DNA of 64,000 nucleotides from Thiobacillus sp. 0-1251 (GTDB lineage: Bacteria; Pseudomonadota; Gammaproteobacteria; Burkholderiales; Thiobacillaceae): contig MKWL01000018.1 of NCBI GenBank assembly GCA_001899305.1, forward strand, positions 1-64,000, given 5' to 3'. Shown in pieces: positions 43,735 to 52,557 of the stretch; positions within the stretch are counted from its first letter, which is position 1; each line of letters begins with the position of its first letter. Under the pieces are notes generated by a model. The model saw only the letters and a program-made list of their open reading frames with translations, did no database searches and was not told the DNA's origin. The position numbers and the translations under genes were made by a program.

Positions 43735-45617
43735 TGCTGCGCGCCGAACCCCTGCTCAGGATTCAATTGCTGATGTTGGCGTCCGAAGCGCAGGATGCCG
43801 CCCTGGCGCTGGCCCGCTTCGGCGTGTTCAATCCGGCGCCGTGCAGGGAGACCGCGTTTGCGGAATCGCCTGCGGCCGCGTACCGCGAAGCCTGGCTCGA
43901 GGCGGAGGCCCGCCTGTCCAAGCTGCAGGAGGAATGCGGCGACACCGGCCCCTTGAATCCACCGGCGGATGCCGAAGCGCCGTCGCTCGCCGATCTGCAG
44001 GAACTGAACCATTGGCTGAAAGATGTGTGGAAAGACTGCCTCGATTGCCATGAGAACGAGGCGAGGATCGAGGATGCGCGCAGTCATCTTGGTGCGCTGG
44101 AGGACACGCTGGCCAAGCTGGAAGGGCTGAATGTGAACCTGGCATACCTGCTGCGTCCCGACAGTCTGCTGTCGGCGAGCATCGGCAGTTTGCCGGCGGC
44201 GGAACTCAAACGGGTGACCGAAGCCTTGTCCATGACCGGGTACCTGGTGTCGCGTTTCGATCAGGCAGGCGAACAGGTGTTCGCGGTGATTGCCGGACCG
44301 CGCACGCGCCGGAACGAAGTGCGCGGCCTGCTGGCTCAGGCAGGCTGGCGCGAACTGCCGGTACCGGACGAACTGCGTACCCATCCGCAGGCGGCACGCG
44401 CCTGGCTGGAGGCCGAACGTATCCGCTTGAACGCGCAAACCGGCGCAGCCTGCCAGGTCCGGGACGGACTGCGCGAACAATTCGGTCCGCGCCTGCATGA
44501 AGCACGCTTGCGCCTGGCACTGGCGCGTCCATTGGCCGAGGCCGCACAGGCAGGCATACTCGGCCGCGGTGGGTTGGCTGCCTTGTCGGGCTGGATCCCG
44601 CGCCGACAGCTGGATGAATTGCGAGAAACGCTGGACGCGCGCCTGCATGGCCGCTACTGGCTCGACCCACGCGAGCTCGCTGCCGGCGACGCGGCCGAGG
44701 TGCCGTCGCTGGTGCGCTATCCGGGCTGGCTCAAGCCCTTCGTGCCGCTGGTGAAAAGCTACGGGGTCCCGCGCTATGGCGAGTTCGACCCGGCGTTGCC
44801 GTTCGCCGTCACTTACCTGCTGCTGTTCGGTGCCATGTTCGGCGACATTGGCCACGGTGCGGCGATCCTGCTGCTGGCGCTGGCATTCGCGCGGCGCCTC
44901 GGCCAGATGGCCTGGATAGGCGTGGCCGCTGGCGCCGTGTCGATGCTGTTCGGTTTTTTCTACGGCAGCGTCTTCGGCTACGAGGACATCGTCTCGCCGC
45001 GCTGGTTGTCGCCGCTGCACGATCCGATCCGCGTGCTGACGATAGCGGTGACGTTCGGCGTCGGGTTCATCGTGTTCACGCTGCTGGTCAACGTACGCAA
45101 CAAATGGGCGGCCGGTCGGGGCGGCGAGGCCTTGTTCGATTCCAGCGGCCTCGCCGGCCTGGCGTTCTATCTCGGTGCCGTCGGCATCCTGGCGAGCCTG
45201 GCCGGCGTGGTGGATGTCGCGCAGACAGCCTGGATACTGGCCGGGCTGGGAATCGCCGGGGTGGCGGCGTTCAAGTGGCATGAAACCCGGGCGGGGCTGG
45301 GCGAGCGGATGCTGGTCACGTTCATCGAAACGCTGGAAACCGCGATCAACCTATTTTCGAATACGCTGTCGTTCATGCGCGTGGCGGCCTTCAGCCTCAA
45401 CCATGTGGCGCTGGCGCTGGCGGTCTTCACCCTGGCGCACGGCCTCGGCATGGTCGGTCACGGGATCACGCTTGTACTGGGCAATGTCGTCATCATCGTG
45501 CTGGAAGGCGGCATTGTTGCGATCCAGGCGCTGCGCCTGATGTATTACGAGGGGTTCTCGCGCTTCTTCAGCGGAGATGGAAGGGCGTTCGTGCCGTTGC
45601 GAATCGAGAAGGCGTGA
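43734..45617 (+). CDS. V/A-type ATPase subunit I (a subunit)
   Basis: 627-residue subunit that holds the ion half-channels. A soluble N-terminal half with coiled coils (about 330 residues) is followed by a membrane domain of about seven helices. The family motif PFAVTYLLLFGAMFGDIGHG is clear and the C-terminal helix NTLSFMRVAAFSLNHVALAL carries the essential Arg. Translation starts at 43734, coupled to subunit C; upstream in-frame sequence lies inside that gene. Confidence 0.94.
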   Translation: MLRAEPLLRIQLLMLASEAQDAALALARFGVFNPAPCRETAFAESPAAAYREAWLEAEARLSKLQEECGDTGPLNPPADAEAPSLADLQELNHWLKDVWKDCLDCHENEARIEDARSHLGALEDTLAKLEGLNVNLAYLLRPDSLLSASIGSLPAAELKRVTEALSMTGYLVSRFDQAGEQVFAVIAGPRTRRNEVRGLLAQAGWRELPVPDELRTHPQAARAWLEAERIRLNAQTGAACQVRDGLREQFGPRLHEARLRLALARPLAEAAQAGILGRGGLAALSGWIPRRQLDELRETLDARLHGRYWLDPRELAAGDAAEVPSLVRYPGWLKPFVPLVKSYGVPRYGEFDPALPFAVTYLLLFGAMFGDIGHGAAILLLALAFARRLGQMAWIGVAAGAVSMLFGFFYGSVFGYEDIVSPRWLSPLHDPIRVLTIAVTFGVGFIVFTLLVNVRNKWAAGRGGEALFDSSGLAGLAFYLGAVGILASLAGVVDVAQTAWILAGLGIAGVAAFKWHETRAGLGERMLVTFIETLETAINLFSNTLSFMRVAAFSLNHVALALAVFTLAHGLGMVGHGITLVLGNVVIIVLEGGIVAIQALRLMYYEGFSRFFSGDGRAFVPLRIEKA

Positions 45618-45621
45618 GTCC

Positions 45622-45664
45622 GTGAGTGGTGAGTGGGCACTGCAGTTTCCGACTCACGACTTAC
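45622..45664. repeat. Intergenic inverted repeat with 7-nt period (subunits I-K)
   Basis: In the gap between subunits I and K, GTGAGTG GTGAGTG (from 45622) is mirrored by ACTCACG ACTTACC TCTCACC GTTCACC (from 45652). GTGAGTGGTGAGT and ACTCACGACTTAC pair at 11 of 13 positions. The arms share the heptad design, though not the sequence, of the repeats at 12183-12250 and 50433-50505. Confidence 0.75.
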
Positions 45665-45697
45665 CTCTCACCGTTCACCATCGAAAAAGGAGAAAAC

Positions 45698-46135
45698 ATG
45701 ACTTGGTTGATTGCATTGATGGGGGTGCCGGTGGCGGCCACGCTGGGCGTGGGAATCTGGTTGATGCTGAAGCCGCGCCGCGTATCCGCGGGCTGGCTCA
45801 AGGGTGGGCTGCTGGCCAACCTGGCGCTGTTCGGCCTGGGCGTTGCAGGCGTCCTGCTGATGGGCGTGCAGGAGGTCATGGCGGCTGAAACGGCTGCGAC
45901 GGCCGCGCGCGAGATCACCTTGGGGCAGGGGCTGGCCCTGCTCGGCATCGGCCTGCCGACGGGGCTGGCTGCCATTGCCGCGGCGATGGCACTGGGGCCG
46001 ATCGGTTCCGCATCGCTGGCAGTGATCGCCGAAAAGCCGGAAATGTTCGGCCGCACCCTGGTTTACATGGGACTGGCCGAAGGGATCGCGATTTACGGCC
46101 TGGTCATGTCGATCCTGCTGCTCGGCAAGCTCTGA
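45698..46135 (+). CDS. V/A-type ATPase subunit K (c-ring proteolipid)
   Basis: 145-residue proteolipid with four membrane helices (two hairpins). Only the last helix carries an ion-binding carboxylate (GLAEGIAIYGLVM); the first hairpin has none, as in Enterococcus NtpK-type duplicated subunits. Helices 3 and 4 keep the small-residue packing (IGLPTGLAAIAAAMALG). AAGGAG precedes the ATG at 45698. Whether it carries H+ or Na+ cannot be decided by eye. Confidence 0.9.
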   Translation: MTWLIALMGVPVAATLGVGIWLMLKPRRVSAGWLKGGLLANLALFGLGVAGVLLMGVQEVMAAETAATAAREITLGQGLALLGIGLPTGLAAIAAAMALGPIGSASLAVIAEKPEMFGRTLVYMGLAEGIAIYGLVMSILLLGKL

Positions 46136-46139
46136 GCCG

Positions 46140-46484
46140 ATGCCGCCAAGAACCGGCAGCCCGCCCGATAGCGCGCGTCTGGTTGTATTGGGCAGCGCCG
46201 GCCTCGCCGACGGCTTCAGCCTGATCGGCGCCGACGTGTACGCCGATGCCGAACCGGCCACCGTGGAAACGGTTCTGGAGCAGCTGGTGCGGAGCGGCGA
46301 GGCGGCATTGGTACTGCTGGAGACGCCGCTGGCCCATGCCGGCGGCCCTTGGCTCAATCGCCTGCGCAACGAAGGCGGGCGCATCGTCATTACCGAACTG
46401 CCGCCCTTGCCCTCGCCCCAGGATTACGCGCCGGCGGTCGACGACGTGGTGCGGGCTGTCCTCGGGCCGGACGCGCTGAAATAG
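46140..46484 (+). CDS. V/A-type ATPase subunit F
   Basis: 114-residue subunit F of the central stalk, with the typical alternating beta-alpha pattern: ARLVVLGSAGLADGFSLIGA, EAALVLLETPLA, and GRIVITELPPLPSP. It starts 4 bp after subunit K. The 105-bp gap after it is unlike the tight spacing elsewhere in the operon. Confidence 0.88.
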   Translation: MPPRTGSPPDSARLVVLGSAGLADGFSLIGADVYADAEPATVETVLEQLVRSGEAALVLLETPLAHAGGPWLNRLRNEGGRIVITELPPLPSPQDYAPAVDDVVRAVLGPDALK

Positions 46485-46589
46485 ATGAAACATGTGGATG
46501 CAAGAGACGACATATGCATCGATGCCGAGACTTTTCATGAAATAAATAGCTTTAATTGTTAAATGCAAGATACTGGTTTTTTTAAATAA
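46485..46589. other. AT-rich gap inside the ATPase operon
   Basis: This spacer between subunits F and E is much more AT-rich than its neighbours. It contains the palindrome GCATCGATGC, a T-run (46576-46582) and two ATGCAAGA words like those at 50431-50450. Subunit E starts right after it with no Shine-Dalgarno sequence. I see no gene in it; an internal promoter or a decayed repeat are both possible. Confidence 0.5.
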
Positions 46590-47240
46590 ATGGAATCAGA
46601 TACACAGGTCTCCCAACTCGAGCAGGCGCTGCAGCAGCAGGCCGGGACGCTGGCGCGCGAACTTTTGCAGAATGCCGAATCGGCGCGCGCGCGCATGCTT
46701 GCCGAGTCGGCCGAGAAGCTGAAACTGGCTGGCGAGCACGAAGTGCTGGGCGCCAAGGTCGAGGCTGAGCGGCTGGTGCGGCGGCAAGGCCAGGCGGCGG
46801 AAACGCGACTGGCAGCCGAACTCGACCGGTTGCGCTGGGCGCTTACGGAGTCCGCGTTGGCGGAGGTCAGGATCGCTTTCCGGCATCTGGTGCAGGACGA
46901 AACGCGTTATCTGGATGTGCTCGAAGCCTGGCTGGCGGCGGCGGCGCAAGCCCTGCCACCGGGCGATCTGGTGGCGGAAGTCCGGCCCGAAGACGAAAAG
47001 CGCTTGGCGCCGCGGTGGACTGAAATGCGCGCGCGTGCTGCGCCGGGGCGTAGCGTGACGCTCGCCACGCACGGACAACCCAGCGAAGGCGGCATCCGGG
47101 TAAGGCTGGCCGACAATCGCGCCCAATACGACCAGACGGTCGAAGCCCGCCACGCGCGCCTGGCCGACGAACTGGCACGCGTGACGATGGAACGCCTGTT
47201 CGCCAGCGCGCCTGACCTTGGCACGCTGATTCACGGATAG
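46590..47240 (+). CDS. V/A-type ATPase subunit E (peripheral stalk)
   Basis: 216-residue protein with a long N-terminal coiled coil (LEQALQQQAGTLARELLQNA ...) and a globular C-terminal part, the layout of V/A-type subunit E. It ends 5 bp before subunit A. The ATG has an AT-rich leader (TTTTTTTAAATAA) and no visible ribosome binding site. Confidence 0.85.
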   Translation: MESDTQVSQLEQALQQQAGTLARELLQNAESARARMLAESAEKLKLAGEHEVLGAKVEAERLVRRQGQAAETRLAAELDRLRWALTESALAEVRIAFRHLVQDETRYLDVLEAWLAAAAQALPPGDLVAEVRPEDEKRLAPRWTEMRARAAPGRSVTLATHGQPSEGGIRVRLADNRAQYDQTVEARHARLADELARVTMERLFASAPDLGTLIHG

Positions 47241-47245
47241 CGAAT

Positions 47246-49045
47246 ATGGGCAAAATTCTCGAGATCAACGGCCCCCTGGTCAAACTCGACCTGCCGCAGA
47301 CGGTGCTCGGCGAGCAGGTGCGGGTTGGCCGCCTGGGCCTGGTAGGCGAAGTCATCAGCCGCGACGGCAATACGGCGCTGGCACAGTTGTACGAAGACAC
47401 CGCAGGGCTGTGTCCGGGCGAAGAAGCGGAAGGCCTGGGTTGGCCGCTGTCGGTGGAACTCGGGCCAGGCTTGCTGGGCGGCATTTTCGACGGCGTGCAG
47501 CGCCCCTTGCAGGCGATGTGGGAACAGAGTGGCGATCGCATCGCCCGCGGCGTCGCGGTGGCGTCACTGCCGCGCGGCCGGCGCTGGCATTTTGCGCCGG
47601 ATCCCCGGTGTCATGCCGGCATGCCATTGGTCGGTGGCGAGGTGCTGGGCACGGTGCAGGAGACCGAGTCGATCCAGCACCGCATCCTGGTCCCGCCGCG
47701 GGTCCAGGGCGAATTGCTGGAACTGGCGCCGGAAGGCGAGCACACCGTGGAGGACGTGATCGGCCGGGTGAGACTCGCCGACGGTCGCATCGAGAAACTG
47801 CACCTGTTCCATCGCTGGCCGGTTCGCACGCCGCGCCCGTTCAGGCAACGCGACCATGCCGTCGCGCCGCTGATCACGGGACAGCGCATCCTCGACACCT
47901 TCTATCCCTTGCTGAAGGGCGGCAAGGCGGCGATTCCGGGTCCGTTCGGTGCCGGCAAGACCATGCTGCAGCACCAGGTCGCACGCTGGTGCAACGCCCA
48001 GATCGTCATCTATGTCGGCTGCGGCGAACGCGGCAACGAACTGACCGACGTGCTCGAATCCATGCCCACGCTGACGGACCCGCACACCGGCCGCCCGTTG
48101 ATGGAGCGCACCCTGCTGGTGGCCAACACCTCCAACATGCCGGTGGTGGCGCGCGAGGCCTCGATCTATGTCGGCATCACGCTGGCGGAATATTTCCGCG
48201 ACCAGGGCTACGACGTGGTGATGGTGGCCGATTCCACCAGCCGCTGGGCCGAGGCGTTGCGCGAGGTTGCCGGCCGGCTGGGCCAGATGCCGGTCGAAGA
48301 GGGCTACCCGGCCTACCTTGGTTCGCGCCTGGCGGCTTTTTACGAGCGGGCCGGACGCGTGGAAACCCTCGCCGGCGACCACGGCTCGGTTACGCTGATC
48401 GGCGCGGTGTCGCCGCCGGGCGGTGACTTCTCGGAACCGGTGACCAGCCATACCAAGGAAATCATCCAGACCTTCTGGGCACTGTCGAAGGAGCTGGCCG
48501 ATGCCCGTCATTACCCGGCCGTGGACTGGCTGGAAAGCTTTTCGGGCTATGTGAGTTCCGCCGCGAAGTGGTGGGCGGACAACATCGATCCGGGTTGGGA
48601 AGCCTCGCGTGCCGCCGCACTGGATCTGCTCGCCGCATCCGAGGAGCTGCAACGCATCGTCAACCTGGTCGGTGTCGAGGCGCTGTCGTCCGAGCAGCGC
48701 TGGACGCTGGAAGCCGCCAGTTTGATCAAGGAAGGCTTGCTGCAGCAGGCCGCCACCGACGAGATCGACAGCTTCGCCTCGCCTGAAAAGCAGTTCGCGC
48801 TGCTGACGGCATTGCTCGACATCTATCGTCAGGGCATGAAACTGGTGAAGCTCGGCGCGCCGGCCCGGCGCCTGATCCAGATGCCGCTGCTGGCCCAGGC
48901 GCGACGCTGGAAGAGTCAGCACAACTCGGACGACCTCGAAGCATTGAAGGTGAAAATCGCTGCGATCCCGGCGGCCTTCGAGCCACTGTTGCTGGAATAT
49001 ACGCCCGCTGCCCCGTCTTCGGCGGTGGAAGCGATCCAGCCATGA
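47246..49045 (+). CDS. V/A-type ATPase catalytic subunit A
   Basis: 599-residue catalytic subunit. The P-loop is [11 protein letters not shown], followed by [26 protein letters not shown] and the [20 protein letters not shown] motif that marks V/A-type A subunits. The insertion between the N-terminal barrel and the P-loop (about residues 110-190) is the A-subunit-specific region absent from F-type beta. It overlaps subunit B by four bases. Confidence 0.98.
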   Translation: MGKILEINGPLVKLDLPQTVLGEQVRVGRLGLVGEVISRDGNTALAQLYEDTAGLCPGEEAEGLGWPLSVELGPGLLGGIFDGVQRPLQAMWEQSGDRIARGVAVASLPRGRRWHFAPDPRCHAGMPLVGGEVLGTVQETESIQHRILVPPRVQGELLELAPEGEHTVEDVIGRVRLADGRIEKLHLFHRWPVRTPRPFRQRDHAVAPLITGQRILDTFYPLLKGGKAAIPGPFGAGKTMLQHQVARWCNAQIVIYVGCGERGNELTDVLESMPTLTDPHTGRPLMERTLLVANTSNMPVVAREASIYVGITLAEYFRDQGYDVVMVADSTSRWAEALREVAGRLGQMPVEEGYPAYLGSRLAAFYERAGRVETLAGDHGSVTLIGAVSPPGGDFSEPVTSHTKEIIQTFWALSKELADARHYPAVDWLESFSGYVSSAAKWWADNIDPGWEASRAAALDLLAASEELQRIVNLVGVEALSSEQRWTLEAASLIKEGLLQQAATDEIDSFASPEKQFALLTALLDIYRQGMKLVKLGAPARRLIQMPLLAQARRWKSQHNSDDLEALKVKIAAIPAAFEPLLLEYTPAAPSSAVEAIQP

Positions 49046-50424
49046 AGAACATCGAATTCCGCACCGCCGCGTCCGCCCAGGGAGGGCTCGTCGTCATGGC
49101 CGGCGTGCCCGGCGTGGCGGCCGGCTCGCGCGTGCAACTGCGTGACCACGCCGGCCGTGTACGTTCCGGCCTGGTCATCCGCAGCGCCAACGATGCCGTG
49201 CTGGTGGAGGTGTTCGAGGGGACCGATGCACTCGATCTGGAACGAACCTGGGTACGTTTCCTGGAGGAGCCCTACAAGTTGCCCGTGTCGCGCGACATGC
49301 TCGGCCGCGTGTTCAACGGCTCCGGCCGGCCATGCGACGGGCGCCCGCCCGTCATTTCCGCCGACCGTCGCGACATCAACGGCGAGCCGCTCAATCCGGC
49401 GGCGCGTGCCTACCCGCGCGAATTCATCCAGACCGGCATCTCCGCCATCGACGGCATGAATTCGCTGACGCGCGGCCAGAAGCTGCCGATCTTCTCCGGC
49501 GGCGGCCTGCCGCACAACCGGGTGGCGGCGCAGATCGTACGCCAGGCCAAACTGCTGGGCGAGGAAGCCGCCGAGTTCGTGGTGGTGTTCGCCGCCTTTG
49601 GCGCCTCGCATGCCGACGCCCGCTTCTTCCAGGAAAGCTTCGAAGAAAGCGGAGTGCTCAACAAGGTGGTGATGTTCCTCAACCTCGCCGACGAGCCGGT
49701 GATCGAACGCCTGCTGACGCCGCGCGCGGCGCTCACCGCCGCCGAATACCTCGCCTTCGACCTCGACTATCACGTACTGGTGGTGATGACCGACATGACC
49801 GCCTATGCAGAAGCGTTGCGGGAAGTCGCGGTGCTGCGCGGCGACGTGCCGGCGCGCAAGGGCTATCCCGGCTATCTGTACTCCGACCTCGCGGAAATCT
49901 ACGAACGCGCGGGACGCATCAAGAACCGGCGCGGCTCGATCACCATGATTCCGGTGCTGTCGATGCCGTCGGACGACATCACTCATCCGATTCCCGACCT
50001 CACCGGTTACATCACCGAGGGCCAGATCGTGCTCGGGCGCGAGCTGTCCAACCAGGGCGTCTACCCGCCGGTGACCGTGCTGCCGTCGTTGTCGCGATTG
50101 ATGAAGGACGGCATCGGCAAGAATTTCACCCGCGAGGATCACCCCCACGTCGCCAGCCAGTTGTTCGCCAGCTACGCCAAGGCGCTGGAAGTGCGGGGGC
50201 TGGCCGCCATCATCGGTGCCGAAGAACTCTCCGACGCCGATCGCCGCACCCTGGCGTTCGCCGACGCCTTCGAGCGGCGCTTCATCAACCAGGGCGAGGA
50301 CGAAGACCGCAGTATCCATGAAACGCTCAACCTCGCCTGGGATCTGCTTTCCATGCTGCCGCCGGAATCACTGATCCGGGTGTCGGAAGAGGAACTGGCG
50401 AAGTATCACAAGGGGACGACGTGA
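49042..50424 (+). CDS. V/A-type ATPase subunit B
   Basis: 460-residue non-catalytic nucleotide-site subunit. The P-loop position reads SGGGLPHNRVAAQI, a non-canonical form normal for subunit B. Other motifs are QTGISAIDGMNSLTRGQKLP, ARFFQESFEESG and VLPSLSRLMKDGIG. It is coupled to subunit A by an ATGA overlap and separated from subunit D by an inverted repeat. Confidence 0.97.
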   Translation: MKNIEFRTAASAQGGLVVMAGVPGVAAGSRVQLRDHAGRVRSGLVIRSANDAVLVEVFEGTDALDLERTWVRFLEEPYKLPVSRDMLGRVFNGSGRPCDGRPPVISADRRDINGEPLNPAARAYPREFIQTGISAIDGMNSLTRGQKLPIFSGGGLPHNRVAAQIVRQAKLLGEEAAEFVVVFAAFGASHADARFFQESFEESGVLNKVVMFLNLADEPVIERLLTPRAALTAAEYLAFDLDYHVLVVMTDMTAYAEALREVAVLRGDVPARKGYPGYLYSDLAEIYERAGRIKNRRGSITMIPVLSMPSDDITHPIPDLTGYITEGQIVLGRELSNQGVYPPVTVLPSLSRLMKDGIGKNFTREDHPHVASQLFASYAKALEVRGLAAIIGAEELSDADRRTLAFADAFERRFINQGEDEDRSIHETLNLAWDLLSMLPPESLIRVSEEELAKYHKGTT

Positions 50425-50432
50425 AACAGATG

Positions 50433-50505
50433 CAAGATGCAAGATGCAAGTTACAAGGTAAAGCAATGGGTTGCATCCTTCTTGCAACTTGCAACTTGAA
50501 TCTTG
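50433..50505. repeat. Intergenic inverted repeat with 7-nt period (subunits B-D)
   Basis: Between subunits B and D, a 25-nt arm (50433-50457) made of ATGCAAG-type heptads is mirrored by a second 25-nt arm (50481-50505); they pair at 22 of 25 positions. The central 23 nt contain a smaller stem, GCAA/TTGC. The transcript would form a long hairpin just before the D start site. It is the longest of three heptad-built repeats in the window. Confidence 0.85.
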
Positions 50506-50542
50506 TGCCTGCCGTTGTACCTGCCGTCCGGAAGGATTGCGC

Positions 50543-51163
50543 ATGAAGAAACGCCTTCCCGTCCCGCCCACGAAAAGCGCGTTGCTGCAGGTCGGCAGGC
50601 AGGCACGTTTCCTGGAGCAAGGCCGGCAGATGCTGGAAAAGAAACGCGATCTGCTGACTCGGCTGGTGTATGAACGGCTGGCGCAATATCGCGAGTTGCG
50701 CGCGCAGACCCAGCGCGAACTTGCCGAAGCCTACCGCTGGCTCGGTATCGTGCAGATGCGCATGGGCGAGCAGATGCTGCGCCAGGCGTCGGTCGGATTG
50801 AAGCCGGCGGTGGCGATCAAGGTGGTGGCGCGTTCCAGCGTCGGCGTGGAATATCCCAGCGTGTCGGCCGAGCCGTTGCCCTTGCAGCCGGTCGGCTTGA
50901 TGTGGACCGACGTCAGCTTCGACGAAGCGCGTATCCGCCTGCGCGAACTGACGGTGACACTGGCGCGGCTGGGCGAGGCGGAAAACGCGCTGTGGCGGCT
51001 GCTCGCCGCCAGCCGCAAGACGCAGAAGCGGGTCAATGCCTTGAAATACAACATCATCCCGCGCTATCAGGCGACCGTACAACACATCCGTGCCGCACTC
51101 GAAGAGGACGAACGCAACACGCTGTTCCAGATCAAGGTGCTGCGGTCACGCCAGTCGGTTTGA
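50543..51163 (+). CDS. V/A-type ATPase subunit D (central stalk)
   Basis: 206-residue rotor-shaft subunit. The N-terminus PPTKSALLQVGRQARFLEQG and the long C-terminal helix with RRVNALKY-like TQKRVNALKYNIIPRYQATV are characteristic of V/A-type subunit D. The start at 50543 follows GAAGGA. It closes the nine-gene ATPase operon. Confidence 0.95.
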   Translation: MKKRLPVPPTKSALLQVGRQARFLEQGRQMLEKKRDLLTRLVYERLAQYRELRAQTQRELAEAYRWLGIVQMRMGEQMLRQASVGLKPAVAIKVVARSSVGVEYPSVSAEPLPLQPVGLMWTDVSFDEARIRLRELTVTLARLGEAENALWRLLAASRKTQKRVNALKYNIIPRYQATVQHIRAALEEDERNTLFQIKVLRSRQSV

Positions 51164-51270
51164 GCGTACCCTTGCATCTCAAGGAGCCCATACCTGATCC
51201 TGGCTGGAGGCATTGCCTTTGGCAGGTCGTTGGGCCGTTATTGCAATACGATTTTCGATGAGGAGGTTTC

Positions 51271-51708
51271 ATGCGCTATTTACGTGAAGCGATGGTTTTT
51301 GGCGTGGCTGTGGCGTTCACCGGCTTGGCATGCTTTGCCGGTCCGAGGCTGGCCGAAGCAGGGGGCATGGGCGTAGGCATGATGGGGCCAGGCATGATGG
51401 GATCTCCAGGCAGTCCCGAGGAGGCTTCGTCCGGCCAGGTGAACCCGACCCACGCCAAGGCGCTGCTGAGCTACATTCATGAACACAATCCGGCCTGCCT
51501 GCAATGCCATTCCATTTCGGGGGCGGGCTTCGGTCCATCCTTCGAGTCGATCGCGGCCAACTATTCAAGTCGGGCGAATGCGGAAAACCTGCTCGCCATG
51601 CACATTGCACACGGTTTTGGCCGCATGCCGCCGGGGTTTGCCAACGATGCCCAGGCAACACAGCTTGCCCGGCTGATCCTGAGCCTGTCCGTGACATCCA
51701 GGCCATGA
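51271..51708 (+). CDS. Small c-type cytochrome with Met/Gly-rich N-terminus
   Basis: 145-residue exported protein with a signal peptide (MRYLREAMVFGVAVAFTGLA) and one heme motif (CLQCH); the Met in FGRMPPGFA is the likely axial ligand. Between signal and heme is a Gly/Met-rich stretch (GGMGVGMMGPGMMGSPG) that resembles copper-binding Met motifs. AGGAGG precedes the ATG. It overlaps the glutaredoxin start by four bases, so the two are co-translated. Confidence 0.88.
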   Translation: MRYLREAMVFGVAVAFTGLACFAGPRLAEAGGMGVGMMGPGMMGSPGSPEEASSGQVNPTHAKALLSYIHEHNPACLQCHSISGAGFGPSFESIAANYSSRANAENLLAMHIAHGFGRMPPGFANDAQATQLARLILSLSVTSRP

Positions 51709-51968
51709 CCGACACTCGTTCCGGCAACGGGCAAGTCATCGTCTACACCAGCCCGGGATGTCCCGATTGTGCCGCGGTCAAGCGCTATCTTGCGGATCGC
51801 GGCGTCCCGTTTGAAGAGCGGGACATTACCGCCCCGGGCGTGGCCGATGAAGCCAAGTCACGCTATGGGGTTCGGGTCGCCCCCATCACGGTCATTGGCG
51901 CGTCGTTTTTTTATGGAACATTCGCCCAACAGAAACCACAACTCGACCAGGCGTTGGCAGGCACGTGA
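51705..51968 (+). CDS. Glutaredoxin-like protein
   Basis: 87-residue thioredoxin-fold protein with the CPDC active site in YTSPGCPDCAAVKRYL and the cis-Pro motif VRVAPITVIG. It lacks a signal peptide and should act in the cytoplasm. Start at 51705 overlaps the upstream cytochrome gene (ATGA). The glutaredoxin-cytochrome pairing is unusual; its partner is unknown. Confidence 0.88.
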   Translation: MTDTRSGNGQVIVYTSPGCPDCAAVKRYLADRGVPFEERDITAPGVADEAKSRYGVRVAPITVIGASFFYGTFAQQKPQLDQALAGT

Positions 51969-51978
51969 GCCGGATCGC

Positions 51979-52557
51979 TCACTCGTGGACATGCGAGTGG
52001 TCGCCATGGGCGTGACCATCGGAGCCGTCCCCGTCCGACTCCATATCATCGTCTGGCGGGGCCTTGGCGACCATCTCCTTGTATTGCGCCGGAGTCATGG
52101 CGGGTAGTTTCCTCAGGAAGGCGACCATGCTCCAGATCGTCGGATCGTCATGACTCATTCCCCAGGCCGGCATCGCGCTCATCTTGAGGCCGTGCTTGAT
52201 GACCCAGAAGGCCTCCCGGGGTTCTACGCTGCCTTTGCTCAGATTGGGCGGTTTGGGATACAAGCCGGGACGCAGTTCGGTATCCCTCATGCCTGGTGCC
52301 AGATGGCAACTGGTGCACATTGCGGCGTATTGGCCCGCGCCTTTCAGGATCACGTCCGGATCATCGAGGTTGGTGGGCAGCGCGATGGCGGAGGCATGGC
52401 GTTCGACAGAACGCTCGCGCGCGGTTTGCATCAGCGCGTAGGTGATTTTCCAGTGGGGACTGTCGGCGCCAGGATTGTAGGTGCCTGACCATATGAATAC
52501 GCCGGCGCCAAGGATGGCGAGTATTAGCAGAAACAGGGCTGTCTTGACGAGGGTCAT
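51979..52557 (-). CDS. Membrane-anchored cytochrome c with His/Asp-rich tail
   Basis: 192-residue c-type cytochrome. An uncleaved or cleaved N-terminal helix (TALFLLILAILGAGVFIW) leads to a periplasmic domain with one heme site (CTSCH) and Met residues in KMSAMPAWGM as axial ligand candidates. The tail is acidic and His-rich (DGSDGHAHGDHSHVHE), suggesting metal binding. Its stop lies 10 bp from the stop of the convergent glutaredoxin gene. Confidence 0.88.
   Translation of the reverse strand: MTLVKTALFLLILAILGAGVFIWSGTYNPGADSPHWKITYALMQTARERSVERHASAIALPTNLDDPDVILKGAGQYAAMCTSCHLAPGMRDTELRPGLYPKPPNLSKGSVEPREAFWVIKHGLKMSAMPAWGMSHDDPTIWSMVAFLRKLPAMTPAQYKEMVAKAPPDDDMESDGDGSDGHAHGDHSHVHE

Noticed and set aside
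49042-50424. ATPase subunit B as F-type alpha or beta subunit
   Set aside because: The P-loop is non-canonical in the way normal for V/A-type B, and the neighbouring A, C, D, E, F, I and K subunits have no F-type equivalents in this order.
12175-50505. Heptad repeats as a CRISPR array
   Set aside because: The repeats are short, palindromic and contiguous, without unique spacers, and no cas genes are present.
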